DNA of 7,425 nucleotides from DASSWG01 sp041689995 (GTDB taxonomy: Bacteria > Bacteroidota > Bacteroidia > Flavobacteriales > Flavobacteriaceae): assembly GCA_041689995.1 (NCBI GenBank), contig JBDNFD010000132.1, positions 1 through 7,425 on the forward strand, given 5' to 3'. The position numbers were made by a program, and so were the translations under genes. The notes under the pieces are model-generated. The model was not told where the DNA came from, searched no databases, and saw nothing but the letters and a program-made list of their open reading frames with translations. Of this stretch, positions 1-6,560 are shown piece by piece; the first letter of the stretch is position 1, and each line of letters starts with the position of its first letter.

Positions 1-47
1 GTTGCTACCTGCCCGAACGTGCCCTTTTGGCCCGGGCGGGTTTTCGC
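1..47 (+). repeat. 47-bp direct repeat, copy 1 (terminator-like hairpin)
   Basis: First of two identical 47-bp copies; the other is at 90-136, a period of 89 bp with a 42-bp AT-rich spacer. Within it CCTGCCCG (8-15) pairs with CGGGCGGG (33-40), an 8-bp stem with one G-T pair, and TTTT follows at 41-44. Read on the plus strand this is shaped like a factor-independent terminator, though the 17-nt loop is long for one. The copy begins exactly at the window's first base, so the unit may extend leftwards and more copies may lie outside. It could equally be a dispersed REP-like element. Confidence 0.85.
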
Positions 48-89
48 ATTATATTTTAGAACGTATTCTTTTTTTTCAGGAGCAACTGT

Positions 90-136
90 GTTGCTACCTG
101 CCCGAACGTGCCCTTTTGGCCCGGGCGGGTTTTCGC
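90..136 (+). repeat. 47-bp direct repeat, copy 2 (terminator-like hairpin)
   Basis: Identical over 47 bp to 1-47; similarity stops at once beyond base 136. The terminator-like stem is CCTGCCCG (97-104) with CGGGCGGG (122-129), followed by TTTT at 130-133. Just before it a second hairpin can form: CAGG-AGCAAC (77-86), loop TGT, GTTGCT, a bulged A, then CCTG (to 100). The CCTG at 97-100 belongs to both stems, so the two folds exclude each other, as in an attenuator. Whether this is used is unknown. No plus-strand gene follows; mutS comes in from the other side. Confidence 0.85.
122..133 (+). terminator. possible tandem terminator (3' arm and T-run of copy 2)
   Basis: The GC-rich 3' arm at 122-129 and the TTTT at 130-133 form the end of the hairpin in repeat copy 2; copy 1 has the same ending at 33-44. 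Two in a row would stop plus-strand transcription entering from the left before it meets mutS, which is read the opposite way. The T-run is short and the gene that would be terminated is outside the window, so this is a structural inference only. Confidence 0.4.
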
Positions 137-316
137 GTTCGAAGCATTCAGTTTCTAATTTTTAGGAAAACTATTTTAAAGCTTTATTTATAAGAACCTA
201 AATGCGGTTGCAAATTTAATCTTTTTCCTGTTTTGTCCAAGTTTTATTGCGGAAAAAACTTTTAGATTTTCAACTATGAAGCCAACTCACTTAACCATTA
301 TCATAACTCTCTCACC
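137..316. other. noncoding gap between repeats and mutS stop
   Basis: AT-rich, with no convincing coding frame. It contains an imperfect hairpin at 150-172 (arms AGTTTCTAA and TTAGGAAAACT with bulges) and a minus-strand promoter-like sequence at 211-240. No clear stem plus T-run was found directly after the mutS stop codon, so the mutS terminator is not identified. Confidence 0.6.
211..240 (-). promoter_or_regulatory. leftward Bacteroidota-type promoter candidate
   Basis: On the minus strand TAAATTTG (211-218) matches the Bacteroidota -7 consensus TAnnTTTG exactly. A TTGG (237-240) stands 18 bp upstream as a possible -33 element. Transcription would start near base 205 and run left through both 47-bp repeats and out of the window. 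The product would be a small RNA or a long leader of a gene beyond the left edge. AT-rich DNA gives such matches by chance, hence the modest confidence. Confidence 0.35.
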
Positions 317-2929
317 TTATGCGTCTCTTTTAAAAAGCATTCGCTTCAATTCGTTTAATTTCATCAACGCTTCAACTGGCGTCAGCGTGTCAATGTCCAA
401 ACTTGCGATTTCATCTCTCACTTCTTCCAACAGTGGGTCATCGAGTTTGAAAAAGCTGAGTTGTGGGTCTTTTTCAGCAGCTGCTTTAAGTTGTCCGCTC
501 AACTCACCGTTGCCATGTGATTTTTCTAGCTTTTTCAGTATTTTATCTGCTCTGTGCAAAACATGTTGCGGCATTCCCGCCATTTTTGCAACGTGAATCC
601 CGAAACTATGTGCGCTTCCACCAGGTTTTAATTTTCGTAGGAACAACACGTTGTCTTTTAATTCTTTTACCGACACATTGTAATTTTTGATTCCCGAAAA
701 GTTTTGCTCCATTTCGTTCAATTCGTGATAATGTGTGGCGAATAATGTTTTGGCTTTTGTCGGATGTTCATGCAAATATTCACTGATGGCCCAAGCAATG
801 GAAATCCCGTCATAGGTGCTGGTGCCACGTCCTATTTCGTCCAATAGTACCAAGCTGCGTTCCGAAAGATTGTTCAGAATGCTGGCGGTCTCGTTCATTT
901 CTACCATAAAAGTAGATTCGCCCATCGAGATATTATCACTTGCACCAACGCGGGTGAAGATTTTATCGACCAATCCAATTTCTGCCGCTTTGGCGGGAAT
1001 AAAACTTCCTATTTGCGCCAAGAGAACAATTAGTGCGGTTTGACGTAAAATGGCCGATTTTCCACTCATATTTGGTCCGGTGATCATCATGATTTGTTGT
1101 TGGTCACGGTTCAAAAAAATGTCATTAGGAATATAGGCTTCCCCAGGAGGCAGTTGTTTTTCGATCACAGGGTGCCTTCCTTCGGTGATCCTTATTTCAA
1201 AATTATCGGTAATTTCAGGCCTGCAATAGTTTTCCTCTAGCGCCAATTGTGAAAAACCGCATAAGCAGTCCAGCTGTGCGATTAAGAGGGCATTTTGTTG
1301 TACCGGTTCAATATAATCATTCATCCAGAGCACCAGTTTTTGGAAAATTTCTTGTTCCAGATGCTGGATTTTTTCTTCTGCACCAAAAATTTTGGCTTCA
1401 TATTCTTTTAATTCCTCTGTAATATAACGTTCGGCATTGACCAAAGTTTGTTTCCTGATCCAAGTTTCGGGAACCTTATTTTTATGCGAATTTCTAACTT
1501 CGATGTAATATCCAAATACGTTGTTGCTGGCGATTTTTAAGCTGGAAATCCCCGTTGTTTCAATTTCGCGCTGCAACATGTTTTCCAAATAACTTTTTCC
1601 TGAGAATGCCAAATCGCGCAGTTCGTCCAATTCTTGAGAAAAGCCTTTGGCGATGGAGTTTCCTTTTACAATATTCACCGGAGCGTCTTCGTTTAAACAG
1701 GCTTTTATTTTTTCCCGTAATAAATCGCAAGACTGTAATTTTTCTGAAATTAGCCGTAAAGCTTCATTGTCGCACTGAGAGGTTTGACTTTTAATGGGAA
1801 CAATGGCTTCCAACGAATTTTTTAATTGAATGCTTTCCCGCGGCGAAATTTTTTGTGTCGCTATCTTGGAAACCAGGCGTTCCAAATCGCCAATTTTCTT
1901 GATTTGTGCCTGAATTTTTTGTTGAACGCCATGATTTTTCAGGAAGAAACCGACCGCTTCGTGACGTTGTGAAATCTTCTCCAAATTTTTCAGCGGAAGT
2001 GCGAGCCAACGTTTCAACATTCGGGCGCCCATTGGGGAAATGGTTTTGTCGATCACATCCAAAAGGGTCACCGCATTTTGGGCGTGCGAACGATATAATT
2101 CCAAATTGCGGATCGTAAATCGGTCCATCCAAACATGGTCCCCTTCCAATATTCTGGAAATTCCAGTAATATGTTGAAGTTTATGATGTTGGGTTTCGTT
2201 CAGGTAATATAAAATCGCACCAGCGGCAATTTTCCCTTCCACAAAATTTTCGACGCCAAAACCTTTTAAAGACTTTGTTTCAAAATGTGTGTTCAAGGTT
2301 TCTTGGGCATATTCTATTTTGAACAACCAATCTTCCAAATAAAAAAGGTGGAAATCATTTCCGAAAACTTCGGCAAAGTGTTTTTTGTCCTTTTTTGAAA
2401 CCAATATCTCGCTGGGGCCGAAATTTTGTAATAATTTATCGAGATATTCCGTGCTTCCTTCTGCAACCAAAAATTCTCCTGTGGAAACATCCAAAAAGGA
2501 AATTCCATTGTTGATTTTTCCGAAGTGCACTGCGCATAAAAAATTGTTCGATTTGCTCTGTAATACTTCGTCGTTCATGGAAACCCCCGGCGTTATCAAC
2601 TCTGTCACCCCGCGTTTTACAATGGTTTTCGTTTGTTTCGGGTCTTCGAGTTGGTCACAAATAGCGACGCGTTCACCGGCCTTTACCAATTTAGGTAAGT
2701 AAGTGTTCAAAGAATGGTGCGGGAATCCGGCTAATTCGGTGCGTTCGCCACCATTGTTGCGGTTTGTCAGAACGATATTCAATATTTTTGCTGCCCGAAC
2801 GGCATCTTCGCCGAAAGTTTCGTAAAAATCGCCCACCCGAAACAACAATAAAGCGTCGGGATATTTGCCTTTGATAGCGTTGTATTGCTTCATTAAAGGC
2901 GTTTCTTTTTTGGCGGATTTAGCAGTCAA
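317..2929 (-). CDS. mutS: DNA mismatch repair protein MutS
   Basis: Cytoplasmic mismatch sensor of methyl-independent repair: it binds mispairs and small loops and, with ATP, recruits MutL. At 870 aa it is full length for the family. The mismatch-binding F-Y-E is at residues 35-37 (in GDFYETF). Connector, lever and clamp regions fill roughly residues 130-560. The ATPase domain has Walker A GPNMSGKS at 618-625, Walker B with D697-E698 in LLDEIGRG, and the FATHYHEL segment with H733. A helix-turn-helix dimer region follows (AGMPQHVLHRAD). QLSFF at 823-827 looks like a beta-clamp-binding peptide, and the C-terminal LTPVEAL stretch is also family-typical. The start is TTG: an in-frame TAG lies eight codons upstream, the first ATG (2891-2893) is residue 13, and the KKETPLMKQY stretch before and across that ATG is typical of Bacteroidota MutS. 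No Shine-Dalgarno sequence is visible. Divergent from the neighbouring methyltransferase gene. Confidence 0.97.
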   Translation of the reverse strand: MTAKSAKKETPLMKQYNAIKGKYPDALLLFRVGDFYETFGEDAVRAAKILNIVLTNRNNGGERTELAGFPHHSLNTYLPKLVKAGERVAICDQLEDPKQTKTIVKRGVTELITPGVSMNDEVLQSKSNNFLCAVHFGKINNGISFLDVSTGEFLVAEGSTEYLDKLLQNFGPSEILVSKKDKKHFAEVFGNDFHLFYLEDWLFKIEYAQETLNTHFETKSLKGFGVENFVEGKIAAGAILYYLNETQHHKLQHITGISRILEGDHVWMDRFTIRNLELYRSHAQNAVTLLDVIDKTISPMGARMLKRWLALPLKNLEKISQRHEAVGFFLKNHGVQQKIQAQIKKIGDLERLVSKIATQKISPRESIQLKNSLEAIVPIKSQTSQCDNEALRLISEKLQSCDLLREKIKACLNEDAPVNIVKGNSIAKGFSQELDELRDLAFSGKSYLENMLQREIETTGISSLKIASNNVFGYYIEVRNSHKNKVPETWIRKQTLVNAERYITEELKEYEAKIFGAEEKIQHLEQEIFQKLVLWMNDYIEPVQQNALLIAQLDCLCGFSQLALEENYCRPEITDNFEIRITEGRHPVIEKQLPPGEAYIPNDIFLNRDQQQIMMITGPNMSGKSAILRQTALIVLLAQIGSFIPAKAAEIGLVDKIFTRVGASDNISMGESTFMVEMNETASILNNLSERSLVLLDEIGRGTSTYDGISIAWAISEYLHEHPTKAKTLFATHYHELNEMEQNFSGIKNYNVSVKELKDNVLFLRKLKPGGSAHSFGIHVAKMAGMPQHVLHRADKILKKLEKSHGNGELSGQLKAAAEKDPQLSFFKLDDPLLEEVRDEIASLDIDTLTPVEALMKLNELKRMLFKRDA

Positions 2930-2950
2930 AATTGCAGGTTTTAATAAAGG

Positions 2951-2982
2951 CTAAAATAGGTATTCCGAAACTTTCACGCAAA
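2951..2982 (-). promoter_or_regulatory. mutS promoter candidate
   Basis: On the minus strand TTTG (2979-2982), a 20-bp spacer, then TATTTTAG (2951-2958), which differs from TAnnTTTG at one of the six fixed positions. The spacing suits the Bacteroidota housekeeping sigma factor. Transcription would start near 2945, about 15 nt before the TTG start of mutS. Confidence 0.4.
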
Positions 2983-3006
2983 GTGGCCGAAGAAAGTTTG
3001 TTTGTT

Positions 3007-3014
3007 TAATTTTG
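3007..3014 (+). promoter_or_regulatory. -7 element candidate for the trmH-family gene
   Basis: TAATTTTG fits TAnnTTTG exactly but lies only 4 bp before the ATG at 3019, so a start site about 5-7 nt downstream would give a leaderless or nearly leaderless mRNA. No TTTG is seen at the expected -33 distance. It may be chance, or the gene may really be translated without a 5' leader. Confidence 0.3.
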
Positions 3015-3018
3015 CGGC

Positions 3019-3555
3019 ATGCAAGTAAATCGGAAATTAAAAAATAGGGAACTCCCCAGGAAATCGGTGGAAGATTTCAAAAAATCAGAGAAAACACCTT
3101 TGGTGATTATTTTGGACAATATTCGCAGTCTGCATAATGTCGGCTCGATTTTTCGAACCGCAGATGCATTTTTGATCGAAAAAATATATTTATGTGGAAT
3201 AACGGCTTGCCCTCCGCATAAGGATATTAGAAAAACAGCCTTGGGAGCTACCGAAACGGTGGAATGGGAATATTTTGAAAACACCTTCGAACTGGTTGAA
3301 AAACTCCGAAGTGAAAAAATGAAGGTTCTTTCGGTGGAGCAAGCAGAAAATGCGATCATGCTCGACCAATTTTCCCCTGAAAAAAACGAAAAATATGCCT
3401 TGGTTTTTGGAAATGAAGTGAAAGGCGTGGAGCAAGAAGTAGTTTCCAACAGCGATTTGGTGCTGGAAATCCCTCAATTTGGCAGTAAACATTCCTTGAA
3501 TGTTTCTGTTAGTGTTGGGGTCGTGGTTTGGGATTTGTTCAGCAAATTGCAATAA
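3019..3555 (+). CDS. TrmH/SpoU-family RNA 2'-O-methyltransferase
   Basis: A SPOUT-class enzyme of 178 aa that transfers a methyl group from S-adenosylmethionine to a ribose 2'-hydroxyl of tRNA or rRNA; such proteins work as dimers with a trefoil-knot cofactor site. All three SpoU motifs are present: motif 1 around N40-x-G-x-x-x-R46 (NVGSIFR), motif 2 FGNEVKGV at 130-137, and motif 3 from P152 to about V168 (IPQFGSKHSLNVSVSVGV). It is a compact single-domain form with no extra N-terminal RNA-binding domain beyond about 25 residues. Known relatives methylate tRNA G18 or rRNA positions, but the target cannot be told from the sequence. The ATG at 3019 gives the N-terminus RKLKN-x-EL that I recall from flavobacterial homologues. 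It diverges from mutS, and its stop lies 9 bp from the end of the convergent barrel gene. Confidence 0.93.
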   Translation: MQVNRKLKNRELPRKSVEDFKKSEKTPLVIILDNIRSLHNVGSIFRTADAFLIEKIYLCGITACPPHKDIRKTALGATETVEWEYFENTFELVEKLRSEKMKVLSVEQAENAIMLDQFSPEKNEKYALVFGNEVKGVEQEVVSNSDLVLEIPQFGSKHSLNVSVSVGVVVWDLFSKLQ

Positions 3556-3568
3556 GAAAAATTCTTAT
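3552..3568. terminator. palindrome between convergent genes, possible bidirectional terminator
   Basis: ATAAGAA (3552-3558), loop AAA, TTCTTAT (3562-3568): a perfect 7-bp inverted repeat. The TAA of the methyltransferase gene (3553-3555) lies in one arm, and the final TAA of the barrel gene's reading frame (3565-3567, minus strand) lies in the other. Being AT-rich and lacking a long T-run it would be a weak terminator. Its position midway between converging genes favours a shared one. Confidence 0.35.
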
Positions 3569-4242
3569 AATTCCACCGAAAGTCCCATTTGAAAATAGAG
3601 TTTGTTTTCTGGGTCGTGGGTATAATCCGAATATCGATATTCCGTTCCAAAACTTAGTTCCGTAAAATTTCCGATATCTTTCCTAAGACCTAATCCAGTG
3701 CGCTGATCCAATTCGGGTGCGGAAGTGGCGGCAAGGCTTCATAAAAATTCCGTATGCTCGCCCAAGAACCATTTTCTTTCTTTTTCTTCGGAACTTAAAG
3801 GAAGAAAGGCCGAAAATTTATAGCGTGTTCGAAAAATAGTGTTTTCGCGAAAGCGTTGTTCAAAACGAAAACGGTGGTTGGTTTTTATCTTGGTGTACTT
3901 CACCGAATGACCGTATTGCAGCAAAAAACGCAATTCATTATGTCGTGATTTATCGAATATTCCCCGAAAGCGATATTTTACGCCAAACCCAATTTTGTCA
4001 CGTTCGCTTAAAGCATAATTCGTGGTGTGCGCCAATTCCATTTGTATTTCCTCAAAAAGAAAGTCTTCGGAATAAATCAAATTGCGGTGGGAAATCCCAA
4101 AATCATAAGACCACGATCCTTCGGTTTTCACCTTGATTTTAATTTCGGGTTCTGCCAGGATTGGCAAGGTGTTTTGAGCCTTGGCAAAAAAGCTTAAAAA
4201 CAGGAACAGTAGAAAAAACCAATAGCGCTTGCAAAGAATCAT
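3565..4242 (-). pseudogene. DUF2490-like outer-membrane beta-barrel gene, interrupted by an in-frame TGA
   Basis: The frame encodes a signal peptide and a beta-barrel, with a TGA at 3739-3741 after 167 codons counted from the ATG at 4242. Beyond the TGA the same frame stays open for 57 codons to TAA at 3565-3567, and this tail still shows alternating strands ending in GTEYRYSDY and FQMGLSVEL, as a barrel C-terminus should. The signal peptide MILCKRYWFFLLFLFLSFF ends in AKA|Q. The core NHRFRFEQRF...RTRYKF...PL matches DUF2490 as I know it (function unknown, often linked to metabolite or alginate-type loci; no role assigned here). An alternative ATG is at 4257; a TTG at 4317 gives an unlikely long N-terminus. 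A nonsense mutation is most likely (TGG to TGA would restore W), otherwise a sequencing error. A truncated 167-aa product would lack the terminal strands needed for membrane insertion. It lies just downstream of tag on the same strand. Confidence 0.75.
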
Positions 4243-4319
4243 GATGCCAAAATTCATTTTATGGTTGGGCAAAGAAAAGAAAATTCCCCTTGAAAAATCA
4301 ATTAAAAACAACTTCAACT

Positions 4320-4916
4320 TTACTTCAAATCGGCAAGTTCTGAGAATCTAAAACAATCGGTGGTGTGGTCATTTATCATTCCGGTTGCTTGCATGTGCGC
4401 ATAAATAACCGTAGATCCCACAAATTTGAAACCGCGTTTTTTCAAATCTTTGCTTATTTTGTCGCTCAACGGTGTGTTGGCTGGAATTTCTCGATGGGTT
4501 TTCCAGGTGTTCAGAATGGTTTTTCCATTGATAAATTCCCAAATATATTTACTGAAACTTCCAAATTCATCTTGGATTTTCATAAATGACTGTGCGTTAC
4601 TTACGGCCGAGCGCACTTTCAATTTGTTTCGGATAATTCCGGGGTTTTCCAGCAATTCCTGGATTTTATCTTCGGAATAAACCGCAATTTTTCGATAGTC
4701 GAAATCATCAAAGGCTTCGCGAAAATTTTCGCGTTTACGCAAAATAGTGATCCAACTCAATCCCGCCTGAAAAGTTTCCAAAATGAGGAATTCGAATAAT
4801 TTACGATCGTCAAAAACCGGAACGCCCCATTCACTGTCGTGATAAGTTTCGTACAATTCGTCGCCTTGGCACCAAACGCATTTGTTTGGATTTTTCTTCG
4901 GATTAGAATTTTCCAT
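4320..4916 (-). CDS. tag: DNA-3-methyladenine glycosylase I
   Basis: Cytoplasmic base-excision-repair enzyme that removes 3-methyladenine, a replication-blocking alkylation lesion, leaving an abasic site. At 198 aa it is about 9-11 residues longer than E. coli Tag, and every key residue aligns with a constant offset of 9. The structural zinc ligands are C13, H26, H184 and C188 (E. coli C4, H17, H175, C179). The base-pocket residues Y25, E47 and W55 correspond to Y16, E38 and W46. Family blocks seen: YHDSEWGVP, ETFQAGLSWITIL, YAHMQATGMINDH. The extra residues are a polar N-terminal tail before C13. It starts at the ATG at 4914-4916. No good promoter is seen in the short gap above it. The barrel pseudogene follows 77 bp downstream on the same strand and may be cotranscribed. 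Confidence 0.95.
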   Translation of the reverse strand: MENSNPKKNPNKCVWCQGDELYETYHDSEWGVPVFDDRKLFEFLILETFQAGLSWITILRKRENFREAFDDFDYRKIAVYSEDKIQELLENPGIIRNKLKVRSAVSNAQSFMKIQDEFGSFSKYIWEFINGKTILNTWKTHREIPANTPLSDKISKDLKKRGFKFVGSTVIYAHMQATGMINDHTTDCFRFSELADLK

Positions 4917-4956
4917 GGCTGTTTGTTTTTCGCTGTTAAATAAAGTAATTCAACAA

Positions 4957-4973
4957 AAATTCTGGTAGAATTT
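4957..4973 (-). terminator. terminator of the three-gene operon
   Basis: AAATTCT (4957-4963), loop of 3, AGAATTT (4967-4973): a perfect 7-bp inverted repeat overlapping the stop codon of the metallo-beta-lactamase-fold gene. Read on the minus strand the stem runs into TTTTTG. This fits a factor-independent terminator, although the stem is AT-rich. It also marks the border with the higher-GC tag region. Confidence 0.5.
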
Positions 4974-5967
4974 AATTGATTGAGATATTAGTGCCAGTAA
5001 TAATAAACCTTTTATCTCCAGAAGAATCATCCAAATCTTTCATAATCTCACTACTAAAAACATTAAGCAAACTTGATATTTCTATAGATTTTCCCGTAGT
5101 AGATTTTATAGAATTAAAATCAGTACGTTCTATATGATAATTTGGTAGATTATTGAAAAACTCAATAACCTTCTCAGAGGGATGCTTATATTTATTTTTA
5201 TCAACAGAAATCAAAATAGGAGTAGTCTCAAAACGTTTTCTTAAGCGCCAAAATGCTTTATTTAAACTGCCTTTGGAACCATGATGAGGTGCCTGAGCCA
5301 AAATTATTTTACCTTTTCCCAACCTCCCAGTATTTTTCTTGCCTATTCGAGTAAGTACATCAGCTTCAACATCTGAGGTTAAGAGAATATTAGTTTCAGA
5401 ATTATAGATTTTAAATAATGTTGAAAGCCAGTTTGCATTCGGGTGACCAGTAGATTCTTCATCGAATGGATAATTTTCTCCATTAATATATTTATTAATC
5501 TCTATAGAGGAAGGAGCTAAAATCTCCATTTTAAATTCATCTCCCAAGGGAATTACGAGGTCGGGGTTGTCATCAATGCTATGAACAGAGATTATTCCTT
5601 CATCCACCATTGAATTTAATTGATTAAATAATTGATAAAGTTTTTTACTTTCCTCAACACTTATAGAGGCAGCTTTCAAATAGTCTGGAGTAGTTTGTGC
5701 AGTATGCAAAAACCTTTTTATAAAAATTTGTTTTTTTTTGCAATAGTTCAGAAGTTTAACAAAACCAGAAAAATGATCCATATGTGGATGAGAAAGAATT
5801 AAAAATTCTATTTCCGATATCTTGTTATTGATTATATGATTTAAAACTGGATTTGAAGATTTATAGATATTACAGTCTATAATACCAATTTTATCTTTGC
5901 CATTATCTTTCCATTCAATTAGAATGGAGTCCCCCTGTCCAACATCTTTAAATGTTATCTCTACCAC
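4972..5967 (-). CDS. soluble ComEC/Rec2-like metallo-beta-lactamase-fold hydrolase
   Basis: A 331-aa protein with the hydrolase-domain motifs of ComEC/Rec2: DVGQGDSILI (8-17), D31 in IIDC, the metal-binding H60-x-H62-x-D64-H65 (SHPHMDHFSG), LLTSD with D199, APHHGSKGS (226-234) and a late H262 (YKHPSE). All expected metal ligands are present, so it should be an active metal-dependent hydrolase, probably of phosphodiester bonds. Unlike ComEC it has no membrane segments or OB domain, so it should be cytosolic and is unlikely to be the DNA-uptake channel. Similar stand-alone proteins occur in some anti-phage loci (the MBL component of type 1 Avs, for example), but no STAND ATPase is present here. 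About 55 C-terminal residues follow the fold without a recognised domain. The GTG start is fixed by an in-frame TAA directly before it. It overlaps the upstream gene by 7 bp, implying coupled translation. Confidence 0.85.
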   Translation of the reverse strand: MVEITFKDVGQGDSILIEWKDNGKDKIGIIDCNIYKSSNPVLNHIINNKISEIEFLILSHPHMDHFSGFVKLLNYCKKKQIFIKRFLHTAQTTPDYLKAASISVEESKKLYQLFNQLNSMVDEGIISVHSIDDNPDLVIPLGDEFKMEILAPSSIEINKYINGENYPFDEESTGHPNANWLSTLFKIYNSETNILLTSDVEADVLTRIGKKNTGRLGKGKIILAQAPHHGSKGSLNKAFWRLRKRFETTPILISVDKNKYKHPSEKVIEFFNNLPNYHIERTDFNSIKSTTGKSIEISSLLNVFSSEIMKDLDDSSGDKRFIITGTNISIN

Positions 5968-6560
5968 TTAGTTAATTTACTATCTAGATTTTTACCTTTT
6001 AATGAATCCCAATTTTCTTCAATAGTAAATAATTGTAAATTAACGATTCCTTCTCCAGGATAAATATCCATGCGAATAGCTCCAGGTTTTAAACGAGTTT
6101 TAATTAATACAGGTTTATTAACTCTTAAGTTAGTTAAATTATGGAATAAGGATATTGGAAATGTTCTATTTTGAAAAATTTTATTTTCTTGATCAATTAG
6201 GCAATCTACAAAAACTTCATTTTCATTCAGATTAATAACCTTAGCTTGAATTGTTTCATTTTTTTGCCAATTCTCATTGAGAATCGTCTCTTTATCTTTA
6301 AATAAATTTTTGAAAAATAATTGAGAATCTTCAAAAGAACTATTTGAATTCCTGTTAGAAGAAGTCATCGCAACATCTGGAGAGTTAAAGCCATCCTTTA
6401 AAAAATTTCCGTTTATAGTTATAAAATCTTCCTTTGAAAAAGGAAAATTAAAATTTATTTCATTCGTTGAACTATCAACCTCCTCCTCTTTAATTGAAGG
6501 TTTAGTATCATCCAACAAATTATAAAATTTGGTTTTGTCTTTATTTATAACATTTTCCAT
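5961..6560 (-). CDS. hypothetical protein, disordered N-terminus and beta-rich (OB-like?) C-terminus
   Basis: A 199-aa protein of no family I recognise. Residues 1-80 are polar and rich in N, S, D and E with few hydrophobic clusters, so probably disordered or a flexible linker; a serine/asparagine run is at 66-78. Residues 98-182 alternate hydrophobic and polar residues as in a small beta-barrel: TIQAKVINL, EVFVDCLID, PVLIKTRLKPGAIRMDIY, GIVNLQLFTI. This recalls S1/OB or SH3-like barrels, but that is a pattern impression only. There is no signal peptide, membrane segment or catalytic motif, so an adaptor, nucleic-acid-binding or regulatory role is more likely than an enzyme. The ATG start overlaps the end of the first gene by 16 bp, and its stop overlaps the GTG of the hydrolase gene by 7 bp. 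The three products are therefore probably made together and may form a complex. Confidence 0.8.
   Translation of the reverse strand: MENVINKDKTKFYNLLDDTKPSIKEEEVDSSTNEINFNFPFSKEDFITINGNFLKDGFNSPDVAMTSSNRNSNSSFEDSQLFFKNLFKDKETILNENWQKNETIQAKVINLNENEVFVDCLIDQENKIFQNRTFPISLFHNLTNLRVNKPVLIKTRLKPGAIRMDIYPGEGIVNLQLFTIEENWDSLKGKNLDSKLTKW

Noticed and set aside
5..49. 14-codon Arg/Lys-rich ORF on the minus strand inside repeat copy 1 (ATG at 47-49, TAG at 5-7)
   Set aside because: Copy 2 has ACG in place of ATG, so the ORF is not kept between copies. The composition follows from the GC-rich hairpin, and no leader-peptide context is visible.
1..150. tRNA gene or CRISPR array in the repeat region (GTTCGAAGC at 137-145 looks like a T-loop; repeat plus spacer layout)
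   Set aside because: No acceptor or anticodon stems can be built around the GTTCGAA. Only two GC-rich hairpin repeats of 47 bp with one AT-rich spacer are present, and no cas gene.
2..193. 63-codon plus-strand open frame across both repeats
   Set aside because: It only reads the repeated hairpins in two frames and shows no protein-like features.
3006..3552. Minus-strand open frames of 147 and 120 codons opposite the methyltransferase gene
   Set aside because: Shadows of a strongly supported gene that has all three SpoU motifs; no motif of their own.
4972..5967. Full-length competence protein ComEC
   Set aside because: Only the hydrolase domain is present. There are no membrane segments and no OB or competence domain, and the neighbours are not competence genes.
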